The translations under genes and the position numbers were made by a program. Shown here one piece after another: positions 18,421-26,662 of a stretch of DNA of 64,000 nt. This DNA is from Acidobacteriota bacterium (lineage in GTDB: Bacteria; Actinomycetota; Acidimicrobiia; Acidimicrobiales; Microtrichaceae): assembly GCA_003577145.1 (NCBI GenBank), contig QEUP01000004.1:1-64000 (forward strand). The letters run 5' to 3'. The notes beneath the pieces are model-generated. The model did no database searches. It saw only the letters and a list, made by a program, of their open reading frames with translations, and was not told where the DNA came from. Within the stretch, counting starts at the first letter, position 1. Every line of letters starts with the position of its first letter.

Positions 18421-19257
18421 TCAGAGGCCGAGTCGTTCAAGGGCGCGCGGCCTGTGCTGCCAGTCCTTGTCGACCTTCACGTGCAGCTCCAGGTAGGCGC
18501 CGGGTTGAAGCTGGTCACGCACGGCCATGCCGACCCGCTTGAGCACGCTTGCCTTCCTGCCGATCACGATGGGCTTCTGCGACTCCCGCTCTACGAGGAT
18601 CTCACAGCGGATGTAGGGCCAGTCCCATTCGGTCACCCGCGTTGCTATCGAGTGCGGCAGCTCTTCGCGCACGAGCGCGAGGAGCTGCTCACGTACCAGT
18701 TCGGCCACCCAGAAGGCCTCTGCCACGTCGGTGATCGTCTCCTCGGAGTACCAACGAGGCCCCTCCGGGAGGCGCTGTGCGAGGTGATCCACCAAGGCGT
18801 CAACGCCTTCGCCTGTCCTGGCCGACAGCGGGAAGTACTCCGCCAGCCCGAACTCGCCGGCGCGTTCGAGCTGGCCGAGGACCTCCGCCGGCGGAGCAAG
18901 GTCGATCTTGTTCACTGCCACAACCGCGTCGGCGGGCACCCGTCCGGCCAGGAAACGGTCGCCCCTGCCGATGGGAGCGGTGGCGTCTATCACCAGACAT
19001 ACGGCGTCCACGGCAGCGATGGACGAGGAGGCGGTCTCGTTCAGCCGCTCCCCCATCACGGTCTTCGGCTTGTGGATGCCGGGCGTGTCGACGAAGACGA
19101 TCTGAGCTCCCGGGCGGTTGAGCACGCCGCGTATCTGGTAGCGCGTCGTCTGAGGCTTGTCCGAGACGATGGAGACCTTGCTACCCAGGATCTTGTTGAG
19201 AAGGGTCGACTTGCCCACGTTCGGTCGCCCGATGAGGGTGACGAAACCGGACCTCAT
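18421..19257 (-). CDS. era: GTPase Era
   Basis: Era is a GTPase needed for 30S subunit maturation; it binds the 3' end of 16S rRNA. The 278 residues show G1 (GRPNVGKST, residues 10-17), G3 (DTPG), G4 (NKID) and a C-terminal KH domain with the typical IRCEILVERESQKPIVIG strand. It overlaps the upstream CorC-like gene by 4 bp and is the last gene of the phoH-ybeY-corC-era cluster here; the usual next genes, recO and uppS, are displaced by about 8 kb. Confidence 0.96.
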   Translation of the reverse strand: MRSGFVTLIGRPNVGKSTLLNKILGSKVSIVSDKPQTTRYQIRGVLNRPGAQIVFVDTPGIHKPKTVMGERLNETASSSIAAVDAVCLVIDATAPIGRGDRFLAGRVPADAVVAVNKIDLAPPAEVLGQLERAGEFGLAEYFPLSARTGEGVDALVDHLAQRLPEGPRWYSEETITDVAEAFWVAELVREQLLALVREELPHSIATRVTEWDWPYIRCEILVERESQKPIVIGRKASVLKRVGMAVRDQLQPGAYLELHVKVDKDWQHRPRALERLGL

Positions 19258-20546
19258 CGGGCCTGCTGCTCGGCTTGCTCCTCGGCGGCACGGCCACCGG
19301 GTTGCGGTCGGATCCGAATTCGGTTGATCCGCCGGCCCTGGACACGATCGGCAACCAGCACGTGACCGTTCACCTGGGCACTTTCGCCCTCGTCAGGCAC
19401 GTGGCCCAACACGTTGAAGACCAGCCCACCGACTGAGTCCCAGTCGCCCTCGGGCAGATCGACGTCGAGCACGTCGTTGATCTCGCCGATGGACATGCGG
19501 GCGTTCACCAGGACCTCCCCGGTTGGCAAGGGTTGCACCATCGGCTCCTCGACGTCGAACTCGTCGACGATCTCACCCACCAGCTCCTCGATCAGGTCCT
19601 CGAGCGTGACCAGTCCGGCTGTTCCCCCATACTCGTCGATCACGATGGCGATGTGATACTGCTCCTTCTGCATCTCCCTGAGCAGCTCTGAGACCCGTTT
19701 GGTCTCGGGCACGAAGTGTGCGTCGCGCAAAAGCCCCGAAACCTCGCCGTCACGGTCGCCGTCACGCTCGGCACGCATGAGGTCCTTGGTGTAGACGATC
19801 CCGACGATGTCGTCGATGCTCTCGCCGAAAGCCGGTAGGCGGCTGAACCCGTTGAGCAGGACGACCTCCATCACGTCCTCGACCCGGAGGTTCCGGGGAA
19901 CCGCGACCATGTCGGTGCGTGGCACCATCACCTCGCGAGCGACGGTGTCGCCGAACTCGATGATCGACTCGATGAGCTCCTGCTCCTCCTCCTCGATCAC
20001 CTCGGCGTCCACCGCCAAACCGGCCATCGCGATGAACTCCTCTTCGGTGACGACCGGGCCCTCCCGGCGGCCCTGGCCGGGAAGCAGGAGGTTGGCCAGG
20101 CCGATGAGCCCCCTGGTGACCCACCGCAGGGGCGGGAAGGAGACCAGGCCGTGCACGAGCGGAGCGATACCCGTCGCCGCCCGGTCCGGGTCCTGGAGCG
20201 CCCAGGTCTTGGGGATGGCGACCGCCAAGACGAAGATCACCACCAGCTCCACGAACAAGGCGATGAGGACACCGGAGCTCCCCCAGTGCCGCTGCACCAG
20301 CAGAGCGACCAGTGTGGCGGCCCCGAGGTAGCACAGAAGCTGCAGCAACAGGACGGGGTTGAGGGCTCGAGGTCGGTCCTCGAGCAGCCGACTGACTGCA
20401 GCGGCGCCCCGGCGTCCTTCCTCGGCCCAGGCGGCGGCCCTAGCCCGGGCCAGGTGGGTGAGGCTCGTCTCGGCGACGGCCAGCACTGCAGCCGCGATCA
20501 CCAGGACCGCGATCACGACGGCGGCGACGACCTCCATGCCCGTCAC
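19254..20546 (-). CDS. CNNM/CorC-type transporter-associated protein
   Basis: The 430-residue protein has an N-terminal DUF21/CNNM membrane domain with about four spans (from VVAAVVIAVLVIAAAVLAVAE), then a CBS pair starting near REVMVPRTDMVAVP and including IAIVIDEYGGTAGLVT, and a C-terminal CorC_HlyC domain (DSVGGLVFNVLGHVPDEGE). The family is linked to magnesium or cobalt export. The GTG at 20546 has GGAGGT 5 nt upstream. It lies between ybeY and era, the standard position. Confidence 0.92.
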   Translation of the reverse strand: MTGMEVVAAVVIAVLVIAAAVLAVAETSLTHLARARAAAWAEEGRRGAAAVSRLLEDRPRALNPVLLLQLLCYLGAATLVALLVQRHWGSSGVLIALFVELVVIFVLAVAIPKTWALQDPDRAATGIAPLVHGLVSFPPLRWVTRGLIGLANLLLPGQGRREGPVVTEEEFIAMAGLAVDAEVIEEEEQELIESIIEFGDTVAREVMVPRTDMVAVPRNLRVEDVMEVVLLNGFSRLPAFGESIDDIVGIVYTKDLMRAERDGDRDGEVSGLLRDAHFVPETKRVSELLREMQKEQYHIAIVIDEYGGTAGLVTLEDLIEELVGEIVDEFDVEEPMVQPLPTGEVLVNARMSIGEINDVLDVDLPEGDWDSVGGLVFNVLGHVPDEGESAQVNGHVLVADRVQGRRINRIRIRPQPGGRAAEEQAEQQAR

Positions 20547-20661
20547 CGCCGACCTCCGACGTACGCTGGACAGGCTGCGGGGAACCGCCCGTGGAGAGCG
20601 GCTGGGTCCCGGCGGGCCACAACCGCCGGACCTTCCTCAGGGGGTGATGGAGGCTCGTCGT

Positions 20662-21132
20662 TCACGATTGATGGAACCTGGCCAGCAGCTGGCGCTCCCG
20701 GCTCTTCATCACTGCGGCTTCTGCCGGATCGGCATGGTCCATTCCCAGGATGTGGAGGACGCCGTGGACGGTGAGCAACGCCAGCTCGTCGTCGAGGTCC
20801 CCGGAGTGTCTGGATGCGTTCTGGCCGGCCACGCTCGGACAGATCACCACATCCCCCAGCATACGGGGTACGTCCAGCCCGGCGAAGGCCTCGTCATCTG
20901 AGTCGACGTCGAGCGGGAAGGCGAGCACGTCAGTCGGACCTGACTCCCCCCTGAAACGTGTGTTCATCTCTGCGATGCGGTCCTCGGACACGAAGGTGAG
21001 GTTGAGCTCCGCGGGGCCCTCCACACCCTCGGACACCAGCGCCTGCCGTGCCAGCTCGGCCCACCTTCCGAGCTGCAAGGGCGCTGTCACGCCCTGGCTG
21101 CCTGCTATCACCCTGACCGACCCGGAGCTCAC
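20662..21132 (-). CDS. ybeY: Endoribonuclease YbeY
   Basis: This zinc metalloendoribonuclease acts in 16S rRNA 3' maturation and ribosome quality control. The 156 residues are typical and carry the zinc motif HGVLHILGMDH near the C-terminus. Its start overlaps the end of phoH by 4 bp (GTGA), which indicates coupling. The 115 bp before the CorC-like gene hold nothing I recognise beyond that gene's ribosome site. Confidence 0.96.
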   Translation of the reverse strand: MSSGSVRVIAGSQGVTAPLQLGRWAELARQALVSEGVEGPAELNLTFVSEDRIAEMNTRFRGESGPTDVLAFPLDVDSDDEAFAGLDVPRMLGDVVICPSVAGQNASRHSGDLDDELALLTVHGVLHILGMDHADPAEAAVMKSRERQLLARFHQS

Positions 21133-22100
21133 GGCTCTTCGTCGGTGCCGGCTGCGTCGGCCCGCCCGTAGGCGTCGACGATCTCCTGGACGATGCGATG
21201 CCTCACGACGTCGCGACTGGTCAGGTGAACGAACTCGAGCCCGTCGATCCCCCGCAGCATCGGCTCCAGCCGAGCCAGGCCGCTGCGGCCCCCCGGCACG
21301 TCCACCTGGGTCGCATCCCCGGTCACCACGACCCTCGAGCCGAAACCGATCCGCGTCAGGAACATCTTCATCTGCTCCGGCGTGGTGTTCTGAGCCTCGT
21401 CGAGGATGATGAAGCTGTCGTTCAAGGTTCGACCCCTCATGTAGGCGAGAGGTGCCACCTCGACGGTGCCACGATCGAGAACCCGCTGCGCCGCCTCCGG
21501 TCCCAACATGTCGTAGAGAGCGTCATAGAGCGGTCGTAGGTAGGGGTCGACCTTGGCGAGCATGTCGCCGGGCAGGAAGCCGAGGCGCTCACCTGCCTCC
21601 ACGGCGGGCCGGGTCAAGATGATGCGCTCGATGTCTCCGGCGCGCAGGGCCTGCACGGCCATCGCAACCGCCAACCAGCTCTTGCCCGTGCCCGCTGGTC
21701 CGATCACGAAGGTGATGACGTTGCGACGGATCGCCTCCACGTAGCGCTTCTGCCCGCTGGTCTTGGGGCGGACCGGTCGACCGTGCGCGGAACGGAGAAC
21801 CTCCTGGGCGAGAACCTCGGTCGGCGATTCGTCCGACTTGACCATCTCGACGGTTCGACGGATCGTCGGCTCGTCCAGCTCGTGACCCCGCTCCAGCAGG
21901 GCGATGAGCTCGTCGATCAGGCCGGCGAGCATCTCGCCCTGCTCGCCTTCGATGGTTATCTCGTTGCCACGTACGTGGATCGTGGCGGTGGGGAAGGCCG
22001 CCTCCACGATGCGGAGCAGTTCGTCGCGAGGCCCGAGCAAGGCCGTCATCAGGTGGTTGCCCGGCACGTGAATGGTCTGAGACGTATCGGTTTGTTCCAT
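21129..22100 (-). CDS. phoH: PhoH-like ATPase
   Basis: The 323-residue P-loop ATPase is of the PhoH/YbeZ type, with Walker A GPAGTGKSW near residue 130, Walker B FIILDEAQN, and an N-terminal KH-like segment. YbeZ partners YbeY in RNA processing, matching the 4-bp overlap with ybeY. I start it at the ATG for MEQTDTSQTIH (22100); the preceding frame is Arg-rich and lacks family similarity. No Shine-Dalgarno sequence is visible, so it may be leaderless. Confidence 0.93.
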   Translation of the reverse strand: MEQTDTSQTIHVPGNHLMTALLGPRDELLRIVEAAFPTATIHVRGNEITIEGEQGEMLAGLIDELIALLERGHELDEPTIRRTVEMVKSDESPTEVLAQEVLRSAHGRPVRPKTSGQKRYVEAIRRNVITFVIGPAGTGKSWLAVAMAVQALRAGDIERIILTRPAVEAGERLGFLPGDMLAKVDPYLRPLYDALYDMLGPEAAQRVLDRGTVEVAPLAYMRGRTLNDSFIILDEAQNTTPEQMKMFLTRIGFGSRVVVTGDATQVDVPGGRSGLARLEPMLRGIDGLEFVHLTSRDVVRHRIVQEIVDAYGRADAAGTDEEP

Positions 22101-22195
22101 TCGCGGGGGCAAGTCTAGAACGTCGGACCTCTGACCGCGCCGGCGATCGCTGCCCCTCCGCTGCACCGCTCGTGCCACGGATTGACCGGTTCTGC

Positions 22196-22225
22196 TGGCG
22201 GGCGAACCCGCCAGACCACTAGATT
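22196..22225 (+). promoter_or_regulatory. Hairpin and candidate -10 for the 22.2 kb gene
   Basis: A perfect 7-bp stem with a CGAA loop (TGGCGGG-CGAA-CCCGCCA, 22196-22213) is followed by TAGATT (22220-22225), a fair -10 element. Transcription from it would start close to the GTG at 22233, giving a leaderless message. The hairpin would then lie in the promoter DNA rather than the RNA. There is no good -35. Confidence 0.35.
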
Positions 22226-22232
22226 CATCGCC

Positions 22233-22877
22233 GTGCCCGACTCAGCTGGGGAGCGGTGGTGGCACCGCGAGCGGGTGGGACCCCGGGTTCCACTGGAGGT
22301 GTGCCAGGAGGCAAGCGGCTTCCTGACGCCTCGCGTCGACCCCACCGCATCTCTCACCAGGCTGATGTCGGAGGCGCGAGTCACCGAGGCAGGCCGCTCC
22401 CGCGCTCGCCGGCACTGGCTGGGCCAACAGGCTCTGGAGGAGACGACCCTCCTCTCGACGCTGGTCGACTTGGCCGAAGCAGGGACCAACGTCGTGGTTC
22501 ACACCGCCGGTGGGCGACGTCGCGCCGGTTTGGTGGTGGCGGTGGGAACGGACTTCGTGGCGCTGCGCAACGGCGGGAACTGCCTTTCGTGCGTGTCGTT
22601 CAGCGGCATCGGCGCGGTGAGGACGAAGGAGCCGGGCTCGCGCGCCCACATCGAACGGAGCGCTCAGCTCGGGACCGACCTGCGGACGGCGCTGGCGGAT
22701 TTCGCTGCCGACTCGCTGGAGGCGATCATCTGGCTCTCGGCCAACGCCGAGCCCATCCGGGGGCAGCTGCGGGCAGTCGGCACAGACCTGGTGATGGTCG
22801 ACACGCAACTAGGGCGCGAGCACTGCTACGTGCGGGTCGCCTCGGTGGAGGAGGTGTCGGTCGTGGTATCGGGATAG
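22233..22877 (+). CDS. Hypothetical actinobacterial protein with SH3/Sm-like segment
   Basis: The 214-residue protein has a helical Arg-rich N-terminal half, then a beta-rich segment GTNVVVHTAGGRRRAGLVVA repeated in style near the C-terminus (PIRGQLRAVGTDLVMVDTQ). This is suggestive of two small barrel domains such as Sm or SH3 folds. No enzyme motif is visible. The frame is open from TTG at 22182, but GTG at 22233 fits the -10 just upstream; ATG at 22365 is a third option. Its end overlaps the convergent HTH gene by 52 bp. Confidence 0.6.
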   Translation: MPDSAGERWWHRERVGPRVPLEVCQEASGFLTPRVDPTASLTRLMSEARVTEAGRSRARRHWLGQQALEETTLLSTLVDLAEAGTNVVVHTAGGRRRAGLVVAVGTDFVALRNGGNCLSCVSFSGIGAVRTKEPGSRAHIERSAQLGTDLRTALADFAADSLEAIIWLSANAEPIRGQLRAVGTDLVMVDTQLGREHCYVRVASVEEVSVVVSG

Positions 22878-23110
22878 AGGTGCTCGAGCGAGCCCGGTTC
22901 GATACGGCAGCTCTCGATGAAGGCGTCGACGTCGGCTGCTTTGAGCCGGATCACTCGGCCGAAGCGGTAGGCGGGCAGCTTCCCCTCGTCGATGAAGCGG
23001 TAGAGGGTTCGGGGGGTTATCCCCAGCCGGGCGGCGCTCTCGGCGGTGTTGAGCCAGTCGATGTCGCCGGCGGATGGGGTCTCGTCGGATACCTGGGGCT
23101 GCGAAGCCAT
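22826..23110 (-). CDS. Small excisionase/BldC-like helix-turn-helix regulator
   Basis: The 94-residue protein is a MerR-like winged helix of the excisionase type: WLNTAESAARLGITPRTLYR forms the helix-turn-helix and FGRVIRLKAADVDAFI the wing. It lacks a sensor domain. The nearest well-studied relative in form is Streptomyces BldC, which binds head-to-tail direct repeats; this protein is not close enough to name it bldC. It is divergent from the Tad locus, and TTGC direct repeats lie in the shared promoter region. It overlaps the convergent hypothetical gene by 52 bp. Confidence 0.82.
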   Translation of the reverse strand: MASQPQVSDETPSAGDIDWLNTAESAARLGITPRTLYRFIDEGKLPAYRFGRVIRLKAADVDAFIESCRIEPGSLEHLYPDTTTDTSSTEATRT

Positions 23111-23175
23111 GGCCTCAGCCTACCGCGAGGTGCCGACAACGGGCCGTCTTTGCCTGAGACCAGTTGGCATTGATG

Positions 23176-23195
23176 GATAGCAATTCGCATGCAAT
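23176..23195 (-). promoter_or_regulatory. TTGC direct repeat near the regulator gene
   Basis: Reading the minus strand, ATTGCATGCGA is followed directly by ATTGCTATC: two ATTGC repeats 11 bp apart (23195-23191 and 23184-23180). The second runs into TGCTATCC, an extended -10-like sequence pointing at the HTH gene. The same pattern, TTGCAT then TTGCTAT, occurs before the pseudokinase gene at 30.1 kb. It is a candidate operator for the BldC-like protein. Confidence 0.5.
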
Positions 23196-23203
23196 AAGAC
23201 TGA

Positions 23204-23233
23204 TTGACAAAGATCGAACTGGCTTCATACAGT
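23204..23233 (+). promoter_or_regulatory. Sigma-70 promoter of the Tad locus
   Basis: A perfect TTGACA (-35, 23204-23209) lies 18 bp before TACAGT (-10, 23228-23233). Transcription would start near 23240, about 90 nt before the cpaB-like ATG. It is the clearest housekeeping promoter in the window, and lies 9 bp from the TTGC direct repeats, so a regulator bound there could affect it. Confidence 0.72.
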
Positions 23234-23332
23234 AAGCGGCGGAACGCCACGCCGCCGACCGAATCCCCTGGGTGGGCGATTCCGGCGGGGGCCAGGTGGG
23301 AAGGAAGTGATGATGGTGGATCGGCGGCGCTC

Positions 23333-24079
23333 ATGTCGGTGCCGGTGAGCACGGCAGCCGGGCCCGGGGCCGAGGCTTCGGCCGGCTCGACCGCAGACAA
23401 CGGCTCCAAGCGGGCAATACGGCGACGGCGATCGCTGCCGAACGGTAGGGCGGTGGTCGGGGGCCTTCTCATCGCCCTGGCCGCGGTCGGCGTGTACATC
23501 TCCTACGCGTCTGCGGGCACCGAGGCGACCTCGGAACTGCTCGTCGCAGCACACGAGCTCTCGCCCGGCGACAGCATCAGCGCCGCCGACGTCGAGCGTG
23601 TGACCGTGGGCGACATCAGCGAGCTCGCGGGCGCGTACTTCTCGACACCCGACGAGCTGGAAGGCGCGGTGGTCCTCGGGCCGGTGGCGCCGGGCGAGCT
23701 GATCCAACGCGGCGCGGTGCGACTCCCCTCGGAGGCCGAGCTTGCCGCCGGCACCCAAGGCAGGCGGTTCTCCCTCCAGCTCCCGGCCGAGCGGGCACTC
23801 AACGGCGACCTGGCCCCGGGAGAGCTGGTGGATGTGGTGGTCACCTCCGGGGGCCCCGACTCGACCGAGGTCGTGGTCAGGAGTGCTCTGGTGGTCGAGG
23901 TGGGCGACAGCGACGACGCCTCGCTCCCCACCGAGTCGACGGTTCGCCTGACGCTGCTCATGGACGACGAGAGCGACGTCCTGGCGACCATCGATGCTGT
24001 CACCAACGCCGAGGTGACGCTGGTTGCCACCCCGGTGATCGACGACGAGAACGACCTGGACCCGGCCGATGGCGACTGA
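23333..24079 (+). CDS. Flp pilus assembly protein CpaB/RcpC-like (SAF domain)
   Basis: The 248-residue protein has a cytoplasmic Ser/Arg-rich start, one membrane span (VVGGLLIALAAVGVYISYA), and an extracytoplasmic SAF domain beginning ELLVAAHELSPGDSISAADV. This matches CpaB/RcpC, a Tad pilus assembly factor. I use the ATG at 23333; the frame runs back to TTG at 23204, but that TTG is the first half of the promoter -35 box. It overlaps the next gene by 11 bp. Confidence 0.85.
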   Translation: MSVPVSTAAGPGAEASAGSTADNGSKRAIRRRRSLPNGRAVVGGLLIALAAVGVYISYASAGTEATSELLVAAHELSPGDSISAADVERVTVGDISELAGAYFSTPDELEGAVVLGPVAPGELIQRGAVRLPSEAELAAGTQGRRFSLQLPAERALNGDLAPGELVDVVVTSGGPDSTEVVVRSALVVEVGDSDDASLPTESTVRLTLLMDDESDVLATIDAVTNAEVTLVATPVIDDENDLDPADGD

Positions 24080-25373
24080 CCGCTACGTCGTCCTGGGCCT
24101 CGGCAACGCCCGATCGCAATGGTTCACCGACCTCGCCCGCTGGGCCACCAGCGCAGTCGTACCAGTCGACTTCATGAAGTGCATGAGTGCCGACGAGGCG
24201 CGGGCGCGCTTGGCGTCGGGGCGCAGCTTCTCCGCTCTGATCGGCGACGGCGCGGCGCACGGCTTCGATCGCGACCTCATTGCCGAAGCCCGAGCCGCCA
24301 ACTGCGCCGTCTTCGCAATCGAGGATCCCCGCGTGGAGCGCGACTGGGTGTCGTTGGGATGCGCGGCCGCCCTCCCCCGACATCTCGATCGCTCGACGCT
24401 CCTGGCAGCGCTCGCCGATCACTCGACTCCCGTCATCAGGGCCGACGCCAGCTCGATCAGCCCCGAGGCCGGCACACCGAAAGGGTGGCGGGGGCATCTG
24501 ATAGTCGTGACGGGGAGATCCGGCGCGGGCACCAGCTCGGTCGCCATGGCGCTCGCACAGGGACTGGCCTCCGATCCGCGCAACAGCGGGCTGGTCGCGC
24601 TGGCCGATCTCGCCCTGAACGCCGACCAGTCCATGTACCACGACGCCACCGAACGCATCCCCGGGTTGCAAGAGCTCGTCGAGGCACACCGCGTAGGGCG
24701 GCCGACGATCGACGAGACCCGGTCCTTGCTGTTCACCGTGGAAGGCCGCGGGTACGACCTTCTCCTGGGGCTCAGGCGTCACCGCGACTGGACCGCGCTG
24801 CGACCGCGCTCCCTCGAGGCTGCAATCGACGGGCTGCGGCGCTGCTACCGGTACCTGGTGTGTGACGTCGAACCCGACCTCGAGGGCCAGGACGAGACGG
24901 GTTCGATCGACGTCGAGGAACGAAACGCCGTCTCACGGCTGGCAGTTGACGCCGCTGCTGCCGTGCTCGCCGTGGGTGCCCCCGGTATGAAGGGGTTGCG
25001 CGATCTCGTCGGTGTCATCCTCGATGTGTCGGACAGGACCGCAGGCCACCAGAGCATCCTGCCCGTGATCAACCGGGCACCACGCAGCCCTCGGGCACGG
25101 GCCGAGCTGTCGGCGACGCTGCACGACCTCATCGACAGGAGCCCGTCGCCTCCGGTCGGCGTGTTGAACCCACTGTTCCTCGCCGATCGCCGGGGGCTCG
25201 AGCACGCTCACCGGGATGTGGCCGTCCTGCCGGCCGCGCTTGTCAGCCCCCTGGCCCCGGCCGTGCTGTCGGTCATCGACGAGGCGGCGCCGGCTGCCCT
25301 CGAACCGAGCGGACCGCGGGTGGTCGTGCCCGGGTCGGTCGGCGCGCTGAGCGACGAGATAGCCGCCTCATGA
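24069..25373 (+). CDS. TadZ/CpaE-like P-loop protein
   Basis: The 434 residues comprise an N-terminal receiver-like domain (to about 130) and a MinD/ParA-type ATPase domain with a deviant loop VTGRSGAGTSSVA near residue 150. The sequence before the Thr-Ser is Gly-Ala-Gly with no Lys, so the signature Lys of the P-loop is absent and nucleotide hydrolysis is uncertain. TadZ proteins place the Tad machine at the pole in other bacteria. The gene overlaps cpaB upstream and tadA downstream (ATGA). Confidence 0.8.
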   Translation: MATDRYVVLGLGNARSQWFTDLARWATSAVVPVDFMKCMSADEARARLASGRSFSALIGDGAAHGFDRDLIAEARAANCAVFAIEDPRVERDWVSLGCAAALPRHLDRSTLLAALADHSTPVIRADASSISPEAGTPKGWRGHLIVVTGRSGAGTSSVAMALAQGLASDPRNSGLVALADLALNADQSMYHDATERIPGLQELVEAHRVGRPTIDETRSLLFTVEGRGYDLLLGLRRHRDWTALRPRSLEAAIDGLRRCYRYLVCDVEPDLEGQDETGSIDVEERNAVSRLAVDAAAAVLAVGAPGMKGLRDLVGVILDVSDRTAGHQSILPVINRAPRSPRARAELSATLHDLIDRSPSPPVGVLNPLFLADRRGLEHAHRDVAVLPAALVSPLAPAVLSVIDEAAPAALEPSGPRVVVPGSVGALSDEIAAS

Positions 25374-26662
25374 GTGAGATCTCCCCGCTCGCCGAGATAG
25401 AGAAGTCCGTTCAAAGGCGCGCCAAGGAGGTGGCCCTCGACCTGAGCGCGGGCTCAGGTCACGAGGAGCTCCGCACCATCATCGCCGAGGAGGTTGCCGG
25501 CTGGTCTGTTGACTTCAAGCAGGGCCTGCGGCCCTTCGACCTGGCTGATCCCGAGACGGTCTGCGAGCGGGCCTACCGCAACCTCGCCGGATATGGGCCG
25601 CTCACCCCCTTGCTGGATGACGACGACGTGTGGGAGATCATGATCAACGGCCCCGACGCGGTCTTCGTGAAGAGGCACTCGGGGAGCTCGGGGTACCACC
25701 ACGAGATCTTCCACGACGACGACCACGTCGTGAGGACGCTCACCAAGATCCTCGACGACTCCTCGCGATCTCATCGCAAGCTGGACCCCACCGCTGGCCT
25801 TCAAGACGCCCAACTCGACAACGGCGCGCGACTGCACATCGTCCACGGCGACGTGAGCCGCGGCGGACACCTCATCGTCAACATCCGCAAGTTCACCGGC
25901 GTCGCCTTCACCCGGCTGGAGCAACTCGTCGAGCGAGGGATGATGACGGCACAGGTGGCCCGGTTCCTCCAAGCGTGTGTGATGGCCCGCGCAACGGTCG
26001 TGTTCGCCGGCGCTCCCGGCAGCGGGAAGACAACCCTGCTGTCGTGCTGCGCAGCCGAGCTCGACCCGTCCCTGCGTGTGGTCGTGGCCGAGGAGGTGTT
26101 CGAAGCCGACGTACCGCTGCCCAACGTGGCGAGCATGCAGACCAGACCGCAGCGAGCCGACCGTGAGGCCGTCGACCTGCGGCGCCTGGTGGCGGGCTTC
26201 CTCCGGATGGCACCCGACATCGCGATCGTGGGCGAAGTCAGGGATCGCGAGGCCCTGCCCCTCCTGCTGACGCTGTCATCCGGTGTGAAGGGGTTCACCA
26301 CCATCCACGCCGGATCGGCACGACAAGCCCTCACGCGCCTTCGCTTCGTCAGCCAGCTGGCCGAGCACGCCAAGGAGCTCCCGGTTTCCGCCCTCAACGC
26401 TCTCGTGAGCGAGGCAGTCGACCTGGTCGTGCACACCGAGCGGGATGTCGACGGACCGCGCGTGACCGCGGTGGCCGCCGTCGAGGACCTCGCAGGCGGG
26501 CCCGCCGCCACGCAGTTCACGCTCACCGACGTGTTCACGCGGCCGCGACGGGGGCACCCGCTTGGGTGGACCGGAACCATGCCGGTACGCCTGGCCCACC
26601 TGTTCGAGGATGCGGCGATCGACATTCGCGAGCTGCTGGGAGAAGAGGAGGGGAACCGCTGA
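25370..26662 (+). CDS. tadA: Tad pilus assembly ATPase TadA/CpaF
   Basis: The 430-residue secretion ATPase powers pilin polymerisation. It has the N-terminal CpaF region (YGPLTPLLDDDDVWEIMING), Walker A GAPGSGKTT near residue 215, Walker B IAIVGEVRD and the His box TTIHAGS. All catalytic parts are intact. It overlaps its neighbours at both ends, which suggests strict co-expression. Confidence 0.94.
   Translation: MSEISPLAEIEKSVQRRAKEVALDLSAGSGHEELRTIIAEEVAGWSVDFKQGLRPFDLADPETVCERAYRNLAGYGPLTPLLDDDDVWEIMINGPDAVFVKRHSGSSGYHHEIFHDDDHVVRTLTKILDDSSRSHRKLDPTAGLQDAQLDNGARLHIVHGDVSRGGHLIVNIRKFTGVAFTRLEQLVERGMMTAQVARFLQACVMARATVVFAGAPGSGKTTLLSCCAAELDPSLRVVVAEEVFEADVPLPNVASMQTRPQRADREAVDLRRLVAGFLRMAPDIAIVGEVRDREALPLLLTLSSGVKGFTTIHAGSARQALTRLRFVSQLAEHAKELPVSALNALVSEAVDLVVHTERDVDGPRVTAVAAVEDLAGGPAATQFTLTDVFTRPRRGHPLGWTGTMPVRLAHLFEDAAIDIRELLGEEEGNR

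Noticed and set aside
23204-23332. TTG start for the cpaB-like gene at 23204
   Set aside because: The TTG is part of a perfect TTGACA -35 box with a matching -10, so this stretch is promoter and leader.
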